This document shows positions 30,061-38,303 of a DNA stretch of 61,781 nt, piece by piece. How positions within the stretch are numbered: position 1 is the stretch's first letter; the number at the start of each line of letters is the position of its first letter. Location: contig CACLWP010000006.1 of assembly GCA_902610675.1 (NCBI GenBank), forward strand, positions 1-61,781, written 5' to 3'. Position numbers and translations under genes: made by a program. Origin of the DNA: an uncultured Pelagibacteraceae bacterium (GTDB lineage: Bacteria; Pseudomonadota; Alphaproteobacteria; Pelagibacterales; Pelagibacteraceae). Under the pieces are notes generated by a model. The model worked only from the letters and a program-made list of their open reading frames with translations, had not been told where the DNA came from and searched no databases.

Positions 30061-31434
30061 ATGACTTTAATTAAAAAAATCAAAGATAAAAGAGTCAATT
30101 TTGAATTTAATAAAGAATATATAAAAGTAGTCACTGATAAGATTTCAAATAATGACGCTACTTTTATCACTAATTCTTTTAAAGAAATGCATCCAGCAGA
30201 TGCAGCAGATATCATCGAACATTTAGGCCAAAATGATAGAGAAAATTTAATAAAACTTAATAATTTTAAAATAGATCCTGAGGTTTTTATAGAGCTCAAT
30301 GAATCAGTTCAAACTGAAATTACAAAATATCTTTCTTCTGACGCGATCGTTAGAATATTGAAAAATTTAGAATCCGACGACGCTATTGCTATTCTTGAAA
30401 ACGTAGATGAAAAAAATAAAAACTCTATTTTAAGCTTATTACCACCTAAAGATCGTTTTGCTTTATTAGAAGGCCTTAGTTATCCAGAGGATAGTGCGGC
30501 CAGAATAATGCAAAGAGAATTTACTGCAATACCGAGTAACTGGTCTGTTGGTCAAACTATTGATTATTTAAGAGAAAATAAAGATTTACCACAACAATTT
30601 TTAGAAATTTATATAGTGGATGAAAATTTTAAACCAATTGGAGCTGTACCATCATCTAAAGTTCTAAGGACTGCAAGAGAAACAAAAATGTCATCAATTA
30701 TGGATGATTCTATTTTTCTAGTGCCTGTGGATATGGATAGAGAAGAGGTTGGTAACTCATTTGAAAATTATAATTTAAATTCAGCATGTGTAATTGATAA
30801 AAATAATAAATTAGTTGGAATGATTACTTCAGATGATGTCCTGACTGTTTTAAAAGAAGAGGCAGAAGAAGATGCATTAAGATTAGCAGGTGTAGGAGAT
30901 GAAGAAATTACTGATGGAGTAATAACTAAAACAAAAAGACGATTTAATTGGTTGTTATTAAATCTTTTTACTGCGTTTTTAGCTACATATTGTATTAGTT
31001 TGTTTGGAGCAACAATTGAACAAATGGTTGTTCTAGCTTTTTTAATGCCTATTGTTGCATCAATGGGTGGCAATGCTGGAATGCAAACACTAGCCGTTAC
31101 TGTTAGAACTTTGGCAACTAATGATTTAACAAAAAATAATTTTAATCAAAATATATTTAAAGAATTTAATATAGGAATTTTAAATGGAATTATTTTTGCG
31201 ATCATAAGTGCTTTTGTTGTCCAGTTATGGTTTCAAGATATCCAGCTTTCTCTAATAATTTCAATTTCAATGATTTTGACCATGATAGTTGCAGGTTTGT
31301 TTGGGATATTGGTACCAGTCACACTAAAGAAGATGAATATAGATCCAGCAATAGCATCAAGTGTTTTTGTGACAACTATAACAGATGTTATTGGGTTCGT
31401 ATCTTTCTTGGGCGTAGGGGCCTACTTTTTGTGA
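30061..31434 (+). CDS. mgtE: Magnesium transporter MgtE
   Basis: MgtE is a dimeric, magnesium-gated Mg2+ channel in the inner membrane. The 457-aa protein has the N-terminal helical domain with MHPADAADIIEHL (residues 42-54) and two CBS domains (about 140-265). Five membrane spans follow, with PIVASMGGNAGMQTLAVTVR in the pore region. It has no upstream M-box-like leader. It ends three bases before convergent panC, leaving no space for a separate terminator. Confidence 0.95.
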   Translation: MTLIKKIKDKRVNFEFNKEYIKVVTDKISNNDATFITNSFKEMHPADAADIIEHLGQNDRENLIKLNNFKIDPEVFIELNESVQTEITKYLSSDAIVRILKNLESDDAIAILENVDEKNKNSILSLLPPKDRFALLEGLSYPEDSAARIMQREFTAIPSNWSVGQTIDYLRENKDLPQQFLEIYIVDENFKPIGAVPSSKVLRTARETKMSSIMDDSIFLVPVDMDREEVGNSFENYNLNSACVIDKNNKLVGMITSDDVLTVLKEEAEEDALRLAGVGDEEITDGVITKTKRRFNWLLLNLFTAFLATYCISLFGATIEQMVVLAFLMPIVASMGGNAGMQTLAVTVRTLATNDLTKNNFNQNIFKEFNIGILNGIIFAIISAFVVQLWFQDIQLSLIISISMILTMIVAGLFGILVPVTLKKMNIDPAIASSVFVTTITDVIGFVSFLGVGAYFL

Positions 31435-31437
31435 ATA

Positions 31438-32250
31438 CTAAAAGTTATCTATTAGCCTTACTTTATTAATATAATAAGCTATAAAAATTCTGGAGTTTTT
31501 GACTTTATTAGTTAACCGAAGACTTTTTGTATTACGCAATTCTAGATAATCTATTTTAATATCATATTTTTTTTTTAGTTCATTTCTTTTAATAGAAATT
31601 AAATCTTTTAAATTTTTTTTTCTTAATAATTTTTTTTTAAAAAAAATTAAATTTCTTGCTATTTTACCTGCTTTGTTATAATTATTTTTGTTTAAAAGAA
31701 TATTTCTAGATGATAAAGCTAATTTGTTTTTACCTCTTATAGTTTTACAAGAAATAATTTTAGATTTGAATTTTTTTTCAATATACCTCTTTACTAATAA
31801 CAACTGTTGAAAATCTTTTTCACCCATAAATATTTTTGATGGATTTACTATTTGTGTTAAACGAATCATTACGTCAATCACACCTTCAAAATGACCTTTT
31901 CTATACTTAGCACATAGTATTCTATCTTGATTGTTTAGTTTAATTTTGAACTTGTTCGTAGATTTAAAGATTTCTCTGATTTCAGGTAAATAAACAAAGT
32001 GCACTTTAAGTTTTTTTAAGATTTTCAAATCTTTTTTTATATTTCTAGGATATTTTTTGTAGTCTCCTTTGTTATTAAATTGTTTAGGATTTACAAATAT
32101 GCTCACAATGGTTTTATTTGATAGTTTTAAAGATTTTTTAATTAATGAGATATGACCATCGTGAAGGCTACCCATAGTTGGGACAAATCCAATATTTGAA
32201 TTGCCAAATAATGCCCCATTTAAATCAATATTGTTTAATAAAGTTTTCAT
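31438..32250 (-). CDS. panC: Pantothenate synthetase
   Basis: PanC joins pantoate and beta-alanine with ATP to make pantothenate. Motifs include FVPTMGSLHDGHISLI (two catalytic His), VNPKQFN, FMGEKDFQQLLLV and LALSSRN. I prefer the ATG at 32250 (270 aa), which starts MKTLLNNIDL and leaves a 34-base divergent gap to galU. An upstream ATG at 32280 adds ten hydrophobic residues not expected in the family. Neither panB nor panD is nearby. The gene is particularly lysine- and asparagine-rich. Confidence 0.92.
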   Translation of the reverse strand: MKTLLNNIDLNGALFGNSNIGFVPTMGSLHDGHISLIKKSLKLSNKTIVSIFVNPKQFNNKGDYKKYPRNIKKDLKILKKLKVHFVYLPEIREIFKSTNKFKIKLNNQDRILCAKYRKGHFEGVIDVMIRLTQIVNPSKIFMGEKDFQQLLLVKRYIEKKFKSKIISCKTIRGKNKLALSSRNILLNKNNYNKAGKIARNLIFFKKKLLRKKNLKDLISIKRNELKKKYDIKIDYLELRNTKSLRLTNKVKNSRIFIAYYINKVRLIDNF

Positions 32251-32284
32251 TTGTATAAAGAATTTTAATAAGTAAAACATTTAA

Positions 32285-33100
32285 ATGATTAAACAAGCAA
32301 TTATTCCATTAGCTGGCCTGGGCACTAGATTATTACCTTTAACCAGTATATTTGCAAAAGAGTTACTTCCTATAAATGGAAAACCAGGAATTGAGTATAT
32401 TTTGGATGAATGTGCAGATGCCGGTATTAAAAAAATAATCTTTATAATTTCAAAAAAAAAACAAATGATTAAAAATTATTTTTATAAAGATAGTTTCTAT
32501 AAAAAGATAATAAAAAAGAAAAAAGATCCTAGAATTATATATGAATATAAAAAAATTTTGAAATATAAAAAAATGATTAAATTTGTTTACCAAAATAAAC
32601 CTTTGGGAACTGGGGACGCAGTATTAAAAACAAAAAAATATATTACTGATGATTTTTTTTTAATGTTGTTACCTGATGATCTAATAATTAAAAAAAATTG
32701 TTCTAAGTCAATGATTAATATACACAATCGTTATAAGTCATCTGTAATGGCAAGTATGAATGTTCCAAAAAAAACTGTTTCTAGATGGGGAATATACAAA
32801 TTAGGCAAAAGATTAAATAAGAATAATTATGTTATAAATGATGTTATTGAAAAACCTTCAATTTCTAAAGCACCGTCAAATAAAGCTGTTATAGGGAGAT
32901 ATATTCTTCCAAGGAAAATATTTTCTAAATTACTAACTCAAAAACCAGGTAAAGGTGGTGAAATTCACATCACTGATGCAATTCAATCTTTAATTCATAA
33001 TGATGAAAAATTTATAGCACATAATTTTACTGGAAAATATCTGGATTGTGGAAGTATGAATGGTTATATAAAATCAACAGCAGAAATCGCAAAATCATGA
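32285..33100 (+). CDS. galU: UTP-glucose-1-phosphate uridylyltransferase
   Basis: GalU makes UDP-glucose from UTP and glucose-1-phosphate. It is 271 aa, a little shorter than typical (about 295). The nucleotide-binding PLAGLGTRLLPLTS at residues 8-21 and KELLPINGKPGIEYILDE are clear. The later segments are LPDDLII and a GGEIHITDAI motif. It overlaps the ugd start by four bases (ATGA), so UDP-glucose production and its oxidation are coupled. Confidence 0.94.
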   Translation: MIKQAIIPLAGLGTRLLPLTSIFAKELLPINGKPGIEYILDECADAGIKKIIFIISKKKQMIKNYFYKDSFYKKIIKKKKDPRIIYEYKKILKYKKMIKFVYQNKPLGTGDAVLKTKKYITDDFFLMLLPDDLIIKKNCSKSMINIHNRYKSSVMASMNVPKKTVSRWGIYKLGKRLNKNNYVINDVIEKPSISKAPSNKAVIGRYILPRKIFSKLLTQKPGKGGEIHITDAIQSLIHNDEKFIAHNFTGKYLDCGSMNGYIKSTAEIAKS

Positions 33101-34395
33101 AACTTTGTATGATTGGAACTGGATATGTTGGTTTAGTTAGTGGAGTATGTTTTGCAGACTTGGGTAATGATGTAATTTGTGTTGATAAAGATTTAAAGAA
33201 AATTGATTTACTAATCAAAGGTAATATCCCTATATATGAGCCTGGTCTAACTGAACTAGTAAAAAAAAATTTTAAAAATAAAAAATTAAAATTTTCAAGT
33301 AATTTAAAAAAATCTATTAAAGACTCTGATATTATTTTTATTTGTGTTGGAACACCTACTAAAAAAGGTGGTAGTTCTGCTGATTTGAGTCAGATTTTTT
33401 CTGCTGCTAAAGAAATAAGTTTATCAATAAATAAATTTAAGATAATTGTCACAAAATCAACCGTTCCAGTTACCACTGGTGATGAAATAGAAAAAATTTT
33501 ATTAAAAAGAAACAATAAAAATAAATTCGCAGTAATATCTAATCCTGAATTTCTTAGAGAAGGCGAGGCTATAAGAGATTTTACATACCCTGATAGAATA
33601 GTTGTTGGATCTAATGATAAAAAATCTAATCGTCTAATGAATAACTTATATGCACCTTTAATTTCTAAAGGAGCTCAGTTTATCAGTACATCACGAAAAG
33701 CTGCAGAGTTAATTAAATATGCCTCAAATGCATTTTTAGCAACAAAAATCACATTTATAAATGAAATAGCGAATTTGTGTGAAAAAACTGGGATTAACGT
33801 AGAAGATATTTCTATTGGAATGGGTTTAGATAAAAGAATAGGTAGTCGTTTTTTAAGAGCTGGCCCTGCATATGGTGGATCTTGTTTTCCAAAGGATACC
33901 AAAGCTATAATTTCAACAGCCGTGAAATTTAAAACTGATTTATCTGTAATAAAGTCAGTAATAAAATCTAATCAAAATCGATCTAATCTTTTACTAGGTA
34001 GAGTTTACAAAATTTTGAAAAATAAGATTAGGAATAAGAAAATAACTTTTCTAGGAGTTACATTTAAAGCTAATACTGATGATATGAGAGATTCATCAAG
34101 TCTATTAATGATACCCGCATTAGTAAAAAAAGGCGCAAAAATAAGATATTTTGACCCGACTGGATTTAAAAAAGAATTTTCAAAAATTAAAAATGTTTCT
34201 TACATTAATAGTATTAAAGATTCTGTTAAAAAATCAGATCTTGTAATAATTCATACAGAATGGAATGATTTTAAGTCAATTAATTTTAAGAGTTTAGTGA
34301 AAGGTAAAAAATTTATTATTTATGATATGAGAAATATATACTCTCCATCGAAAATTAGAAATCAAGGTTTTAAATATTATAGCATTGGAAGATAA
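33097..34395 (+). CDS. ugd: UDP-glucose 6-dehydrogenase
   Basis: Ugd oxidises UDP-glucose to UDP-glucuronate with two NAD+. I chose the ATG at 33097, which gives 432 aa beginning MKLCMIGTGYVGLVSG, the Rossmann GxGxxG start. An in-frame ATG at 33046 would overlap galU by 55 bases and add residues outside the family. The catalytic Cys263 lies in GGSCFPKDTKA; the C-terminal domain has GVTFKANTDDMRDS. It ends 3 bases before a convergent gene. UDP-glucuronate could feed glucuronosyl lipids or polysaccharide. Confidence 0.95.
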   Translation: MKLCMIGTGYVGLVSGVCFADLGNDVICVDKDLKKIDLLIKGNIPIYEPGLTELVKKNFKNKKLKFSSNLKKSIKDSDIIFICVGTPTKKGGSSADLSQIFSAAKEISLSINKFKIIVTKSTVPVTTGDEIEKILLKRNNKNKFAVISNPEFLREGEAIRDFTYPDRIVVGSNDKKSNRLMNNLYAPLISKGAQFISTSRKAAELIKYASNAFLATKITFINEIANLCEKTGINVEDISIGMGLDKRIGSRFLRAGPAYGGSCFPKDTKAIISTAVKFKTDLSVIKSVIKSNQNRSNLLLGRVYKILKNKIRNKKITFLGVTFKANTDDMRDSSSLLMIPALVKKGAKIRYFDPTGFKKEFSKIKNVSYINSIKDSVKKSDLVIIHTEWNDFKSINFKSLVKGKKFIIYDMRNIYSPSKIRNQGFKYYSIGR

Positions 34396-34398
34396 ATC

Positions 34399-34860
34399 TT
34401 AATTTAGCTCAAATATAGCATCTACTTCTACGGCAACACCCAATGGAAGACTATTAACACTTACTGCTGCTCTGGTATGCATTCCAGCATCGCCAAAAAC
34501 AGAAGCGATTAAATCAGAGGCACCATTGATTACTTTAGGTTGATCCTCAAAGTTATCAGTGGAATTAACAAAACCTGTTAGTTTAATACAAGATTTAATT
34601 TTTGTTAGATCATTATTACAGGCTTTCATTATTTGAGAAATAATACTTAAAGCACATCTTTTTGCTGCTTTATATCCAGATTCAACATCTAAATCTTTTC
34701 CTACTTTTCCTTTAATTAATTCACCTTTTTCATTAATAGAAATCTGACCTGACACAAATAAGATTTTTCCTGAAATTTTAGTTGCTACATAATTCCCGAC
34801 AGGTGTTTTAGCCTCAGGAATTTTTAAACCAAGTTTTTTTAGATTTTCCTCGTAATTCAT
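34399..34860 (-). CDS. RidA/YjgF/Rid-family protein
   Basis: Rid proteins hydrolyse reactive enamine/imine intermediates from PLP enzymes or have related roles. This one has 153 aa, longer than RidA itself (about 128), and belongs to an outlying Rid group. The strand SGKILFVSGQIS and the late segment HTRAAVSVNSLPLGVAVEVDAIFE are typical; the Arg in HTRAAV corresponds to the substrate-binding Arg of active RidA. It shares an ATGA junction with the small exported protein upstream and closes the ruvX-pyrB-topA operon. The substrate is unknown. Confidence 0.85.
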   Translation of the reverse strand: MNYEENLKKLGLKIPEAKTPVGNYVATKISGKILFVSGQISINEKGELIKGKVGKDLDVESGYKAAKRCALSIISQIMKACNNDLTKIKSCIKLTGFVNSTDNFEDQPKVINGASDLIASVFGDAGMHTRAAVSVNSLPLGVAVEVDAIFELN

Positions 34861-35111
34861 TTTTCTAAGATTTTTTCTTTTAAATTTTTAAATTTTTCCT
34901 TTTCTTTTGACCATTCTTTCTTTTGATAACTCTTAGTATCCTCTACAAAATTTTTACTGACAGATACTGTTTTATTTTTAATCAAATTTGCCTTACAAGA
35001 CATATAACTAATTGAGAATTTTTTAAATTCATCACAATTAACTTCATTTGATAAAGAATAAGTATTAAAGTTTAAGCAAAACATTGCAGTTATTAAAATT
35101 AATTTTCTCAT
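34857..35111 (-). CDS. Small exported protein of unknown function
   Basis: This 84-aa protein starts with a signal peptide (residues 1-20: MRKLIL, then a hydrophobic stretch ending near TYSLS). The mature part has two cysteines, C25 and C38, in NEVNCDEF and SYMSCKANL, followed by a lysine- and glutamate-rich helical tail. It overlaps topA by 4 bases and the RidA gene by 4 bases (ATGA junctions), which supports real translation. Small SAR11 proteins with a Cys...KKF/Y..CKA pattern seem familiar to me, but I cannot assign a function. Confidence 0.75.
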   Translation of the reverse strand: MRKLILITAMFCLNFNTYSLSNEVNCDEFKKFSISYMSCKANLIKNKTVSVSKNFVEDTKSYQKKEWSKEKEKFKNLKEKILEK

Positions 35112-37687
35112 TTTTTTTTCTTATTCTTCTTTGTTTTATCGTATTCTTTTCTTTTCTCAATCAATATTAAGGCTTCTTCCATTGTAAGTTCTGTAGGATC
35201 CTTTTCCTCTGGGATCGTTGCATTAAGAGATTTATATTTTATATAAGGACCGTATTGTCCTTTCATAATTCTTACTGGTTTTTTATCCTCAGGGTGTTCA
35301 CCTAAATCTTTGATCATTGAGGAAGACATTCTTCCAGGTTTTGCTTCAGCAATTAATGTTACCGCTCTATTTAGACCAATAGAGAAAATTTCCTCAATAT
35401 TTTCTATTCGAGCTGATTTATTCTCGCACTTTAGGTAAGGACCAAATCTTCCTGTGTTTAAGGTAATTTCTTTTTGATTATCTGGGTTTATTCCTAAAGA
35501 CTTTGGTAGTGAGCATAAAAATTGTGCTTTTTCTAGATCAATACTTTCTAATTCCAAACCCTTTGGAATAGAGATATTTTTTAAAAATTCATTTACATCT
35601 GATTTGAGTTTTTTTGTTTTCTTTTTTTTCTTAGGTGTCTTTTCAATTTCTATATCCTCTGGAATTTTTTCATATTGCAAATATGGACCAAATCTTCCGT
35701 TTTTAAGATATATATCATTACCGTTTTCATGTTTTCCAATAAATTTTGGTTCAGCTAACTGTGCTTGTGCCGCTGCTTTAGCTTTAGATAAAGGTCTAGT
35801 AAATTTACATTCAGGATAATTTGAACAACCAATAAATGCGCCACCTCTAAAACTATTTTTCAGGCTAAGTGTTCCCGAATTACATAATTGACACTTTCTT
35901 ACAATATTTCCTTTATCATCCTTATCAAAAACTAAATCTCCCAAACTATCATTTAAAAGGTCTAAAACCTCTCTTGTTCTTTTTTCCTTTACTTCAGCTA
36001 CATTGTTATTGAAGTCTTTCCAGAACAACTCCAAAACCTTAATCCAGCTTTCTTTACCAGTTGTAATCTCATCTAATTGATCCTCTAAACCAGCAGTGAA
36101 GTTATAATCCACATACTTTGAGAACAACTTTTCAAGAAAAGCTGAAATAAGTTTCCCTCTATCAGTGGGAAAAAATCTTTTATTCAATATCTCGGCATAA
36201 CCTCTATTGGCTATTGTAGAAATTATACTCGCATAAGTAGATGGTCTTCCTATTCCTAACTCCTCAAGTTTTTTTACCAAGCTAGCTTCAGAATATCTTG
36301 GAGGAGGTTGTGTAAAATGTTGTTCATCTATTAAGGACTCAATATTTATTAATCCTTTAGATACAGAAGGTAGAATGTTTTCATCATCATCCTTACCTTG
36401 ATTATTATATATCTTTAAAAATCCATCAAATTTAAGAACTGATCCACTTGCTTTGCATACTGTATCATTATTATTTGATATTATTGTGATAGTATTTCTA
36501 TCAAATTTAGCAGATTGCATTTGTGACGATAAAGCTCTACTCCATATTAAATCATAAAGTTTATTTTGATCTGTACTTAGATACTTTTTGATGCTCTGGG
36601 GAGTTCTGATAATATCCGTAGGTCTTATAGCTTCATGTGCCTCTTGTGCATTTTTCGCTTTTTTACCAGAGTAATTTAAGGCACTTTCAGGTAAATATTC
36701 ATTACCTATTTCTTTTTTGATATAATCTCTAAAAGTCACTACTGCATCTTTTGATAAATTAGTACCATCTGTTCTCATATACGTTATCAAACCTATAGTT
36801 TCTCCTTCAATTTCGACACCTTGGTAAAGCTTTTGAGCAATTTGCATAGTTCTTGACGCACCAAAACCTAATCGACTTGAAGCTGTTTGTTGAAGAGTAG
36901 ATGTAGTAAATGGTCCTGATGGATTACGTTTTACAACTTTACTAGATACATCAGTTATACTAAATTTTTTTTGATTGATACTTGATATAGCTTTATTTAT
37001 TTCATCTTTATTTCTAAAAGAAAATTTTTCAATTTTAATGTTATCAAGCTGACTAATGCTAGCTAAAATATTCTGATTTTTTTCATCTTTAAATTTGACA
37101 CTTAAAGTCCAAAATTCCTCTGGCTTAAACGATTCAATTTCGTGTTCTCTTTCTGTAATCAATTTTAAAGCTACTGATTGAACTCTTCCTGCAGATTTTG
37201 AGCCTGGAAGTTTTGTCCATAATATTGGTGAAATATTAAAGCCAACTAAGTAATCTAAAGCTCGTCTGGCCATGTAGGCATTAACTAAAAGTGGTTCAAT
37301 TTGTCTAGGATTTTCAATACCATGAATTACCGCTTTTTTCGTAATTTCATTAAACACAACTCTCTCTATTTCTTTATCTTTGAGAAGTTTTTTTTCATTT
37401 AGATATTCTTTTACATGCCAAGCTATCGCTTCACCTTCACGATCAGGATCGGTAGCTAATATTATTTTTGAAGAATCTTTGGCTGCATCAGTAATTTCTT
37501 TTAGATACTTTTTAGAAAAACTATCAATCTCCCATTCCATCTTAAAATCTTGATCTGGATCTACAGAACCATTTTTAGATGGTAAATCTCTTATATGTCC
37601 ATAACTAGCCAACACTTTATAATTATCACCCAAATATTTATTGATGGTTTTTGCTTTAGCTGGACTTTCTACAATAACCAGGTTCAT
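35108..37687 (-). CDS. topA: DNA topoisomerase I
   Basis: TopA is a type IA topoisomerase that relaxes negative supercoils. I start at the ATG at 37687, giving 859 aa beginning MNLVIVESPAKAKTI; an ATG at 37696 adds three residues. The TOPRIM domain has DPDREGEAIAWH. The active-site Tyr lies in LITYMRTDGTNLS near residue 302. A zinc ribbon has CQLC and CSNYPEC, and three C-terminal repeats carry GRFGPYLQYE, GRFGPYLKCE and GQYGPYIKYK. The lysine-rich tail is typical. A hairpin lies just upstream (37698-37718). Confidence 0.96.
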   Translation of the reverse strand: MNLVIVESPAKAKTINKYLGDNYKVLASYGHIRDLPSKNGSVDPDQDFKMEWEIDSFSKKYLKEITDAAKDSSKIILATDPDREGEAIAWHVKEYLNEKKLLKDKEIERVVFNEITKKAVIHGIENPRQIEPLLVNAYMARRALDYLVGFNISPILWTKLPGSKSAGRVQSVALKLITEREHEIESFKPEEFWTLSVKFKDEKNQNILASISQLDNIKIEKFSFRNKDEINKAISSINQKKFSITDVSSKVVKRNPSGPFTTSTLQQTASSRLGFGASRTMQIAQKLYQGVEIEGETIGLITYMRTDGTNLSKDAVVTFRDYIKKEIGNEYLPESALNYSGKKAKNAQEAHEAIRPTDIIRTPQSIKKYLSTDQNKLYDLIWSRALSSQMQSAKFDRNTITIISNNNDTVCKASGSVLKFDGFLKIYNNQGKDDDENILPSVSKGLINIESLIDEQHFTQPPPRYSEASLVKKLEELGIGRPSTYASIISTIANRGYAEILNKRFFPTDRGKLISAFLEKLFSKYVDYNFTAGLEDQLDEITTGKESWIKVLELFWKDFNNNVAEVKEKRTREVLDLLNDSLGDLVFDKDDKGNIVRKCQLCNSGTLSLKNSFRGGAFIGCSNYPECKFTRPLSKAKAAAQAQLAEPKFIGKHENGNDIYLKNGRFGPYLQYEKIPEDIEIEKTPKKKKKTKKLKSDVNEFLKNISIPKGLELESIDLEKAQFLCSLPKSLGINPDNQKEITLNTGRFGPYLKCENKSARIENIEEIFSIGLNRAVTLIAEAKPGRMSSSMIKDLGEHPEDKKPVRIMKGQYGPYIKYKSLNATIPEEKDPTELTMEEALILIEKRKEYDKTKKNKKKK

Positions 37688-37697
37688 AAATGACAAA

Positions 37698-37718
37698 CTA
37701 CCTAAAAGAGTTAGATAG
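37698..37718 (-). other. Hairpin in the plsY-topA gap
   Basis: Read on the minus strand, CTATCTAA and TTAGGTAG pair in 8 positions (one G-U) around CTCTT, filling the 27-base gap between plsY and topA. It ends 10 bases before the preferred topA start. No U-run follows. It could be a processing site or influence topA translation; the stem is short and A+T-rich, so chance formation is possible. Confidence 0.35.
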
Positions 37719-37723
37719 TCAAA

Positions 37724-38302
37724 CTAATAAATTTTTGTCTTGGTTTCTTCTTTATTTTTCAATCTTTTAATATTTTCCCTGTGTGTAAAAAATATTAATA
37801 CAAACATGATTATGAAAAAAAATACTTCATCAAAATTACTTGTTATGATCAAATAAACAGGAATTGATATTGAAGCGATTAGTGAAGATAAAGATGAAAA
37901 TTTTGTAATACCAAAAATTACAAACCAACATAAAGCAAAAATTATTCCAAAATAAATGTTTATAACAAATAGAATGCCAACATATGTAGCAATGCCTTTT
38001 CCTCCTTTAAATTTTAACCATACAGGAAACACATGACCAAGAAATGCACATAATGAAGCTAAGTATAAAAAATCTGTATAATAAGTTTTTACAAATATGA
38101 CTGGGATTACAGCTTTTAAAATATCAAAAATTAGCGTTGTGTATCCAATAATTTTATTTCCAGATCTAAGTACATTTGTAGCTCCAATATTTCCAGAGCC
38201 AATTTCTCTTATATCTTTGTTTAAAAATAATTTTGTTAATATTAATCCAAATGGAATTGATCCTATTAAATAGGAAATTATACCTATGATTAAAATGTCC
38301 AT
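37724..38302 (-). CDS. plsY: Acyl-phosphate glycerol-3-phosphate acyltransferase PlsY
   Basis: PlsY is the membrane enzyme that acylates glycerol-3-phosphate with acyl-phosphate to start phospholipid synthesis. It is 192 aa with several hydrophobic spans. The three family motifs are visible: GSIPFGLI near residue 14, GSGNIGATNVLR at about 36-47 and the phosphate-binding LKFKGGKGIAT near residue 97. The partner plsX is not in the window. Its upstream neighbour pyrC-like ends 1 base before. Confidence 0.95.
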   Translation of the reverse strand: MDILIIGIISYLIGSIPFGLILTKLFLNKDIREIGSGNIGATNVLRSGNKIIGYTTLIFDILKAVIPVIFVKTYYTDFLYLASLCAFLGHVFPVWLKFKGGKGIATYVGILFVINIYFGIIFALCWFVIFGITKFSSLSSLIASISIPVYLIITSNFDEVFFFIIMFVLIFFTHRENIKRLKNKEETKTKIY

Positions 38303-38303
38303 T

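Noticed and set aside
33046-33096. Longer ugd start at 33046
   Set aside because: It would add 17 residues that overlap galU and are foreign to the family, whereas the ATG at 33097 begins exactly at the Rossmann strand.
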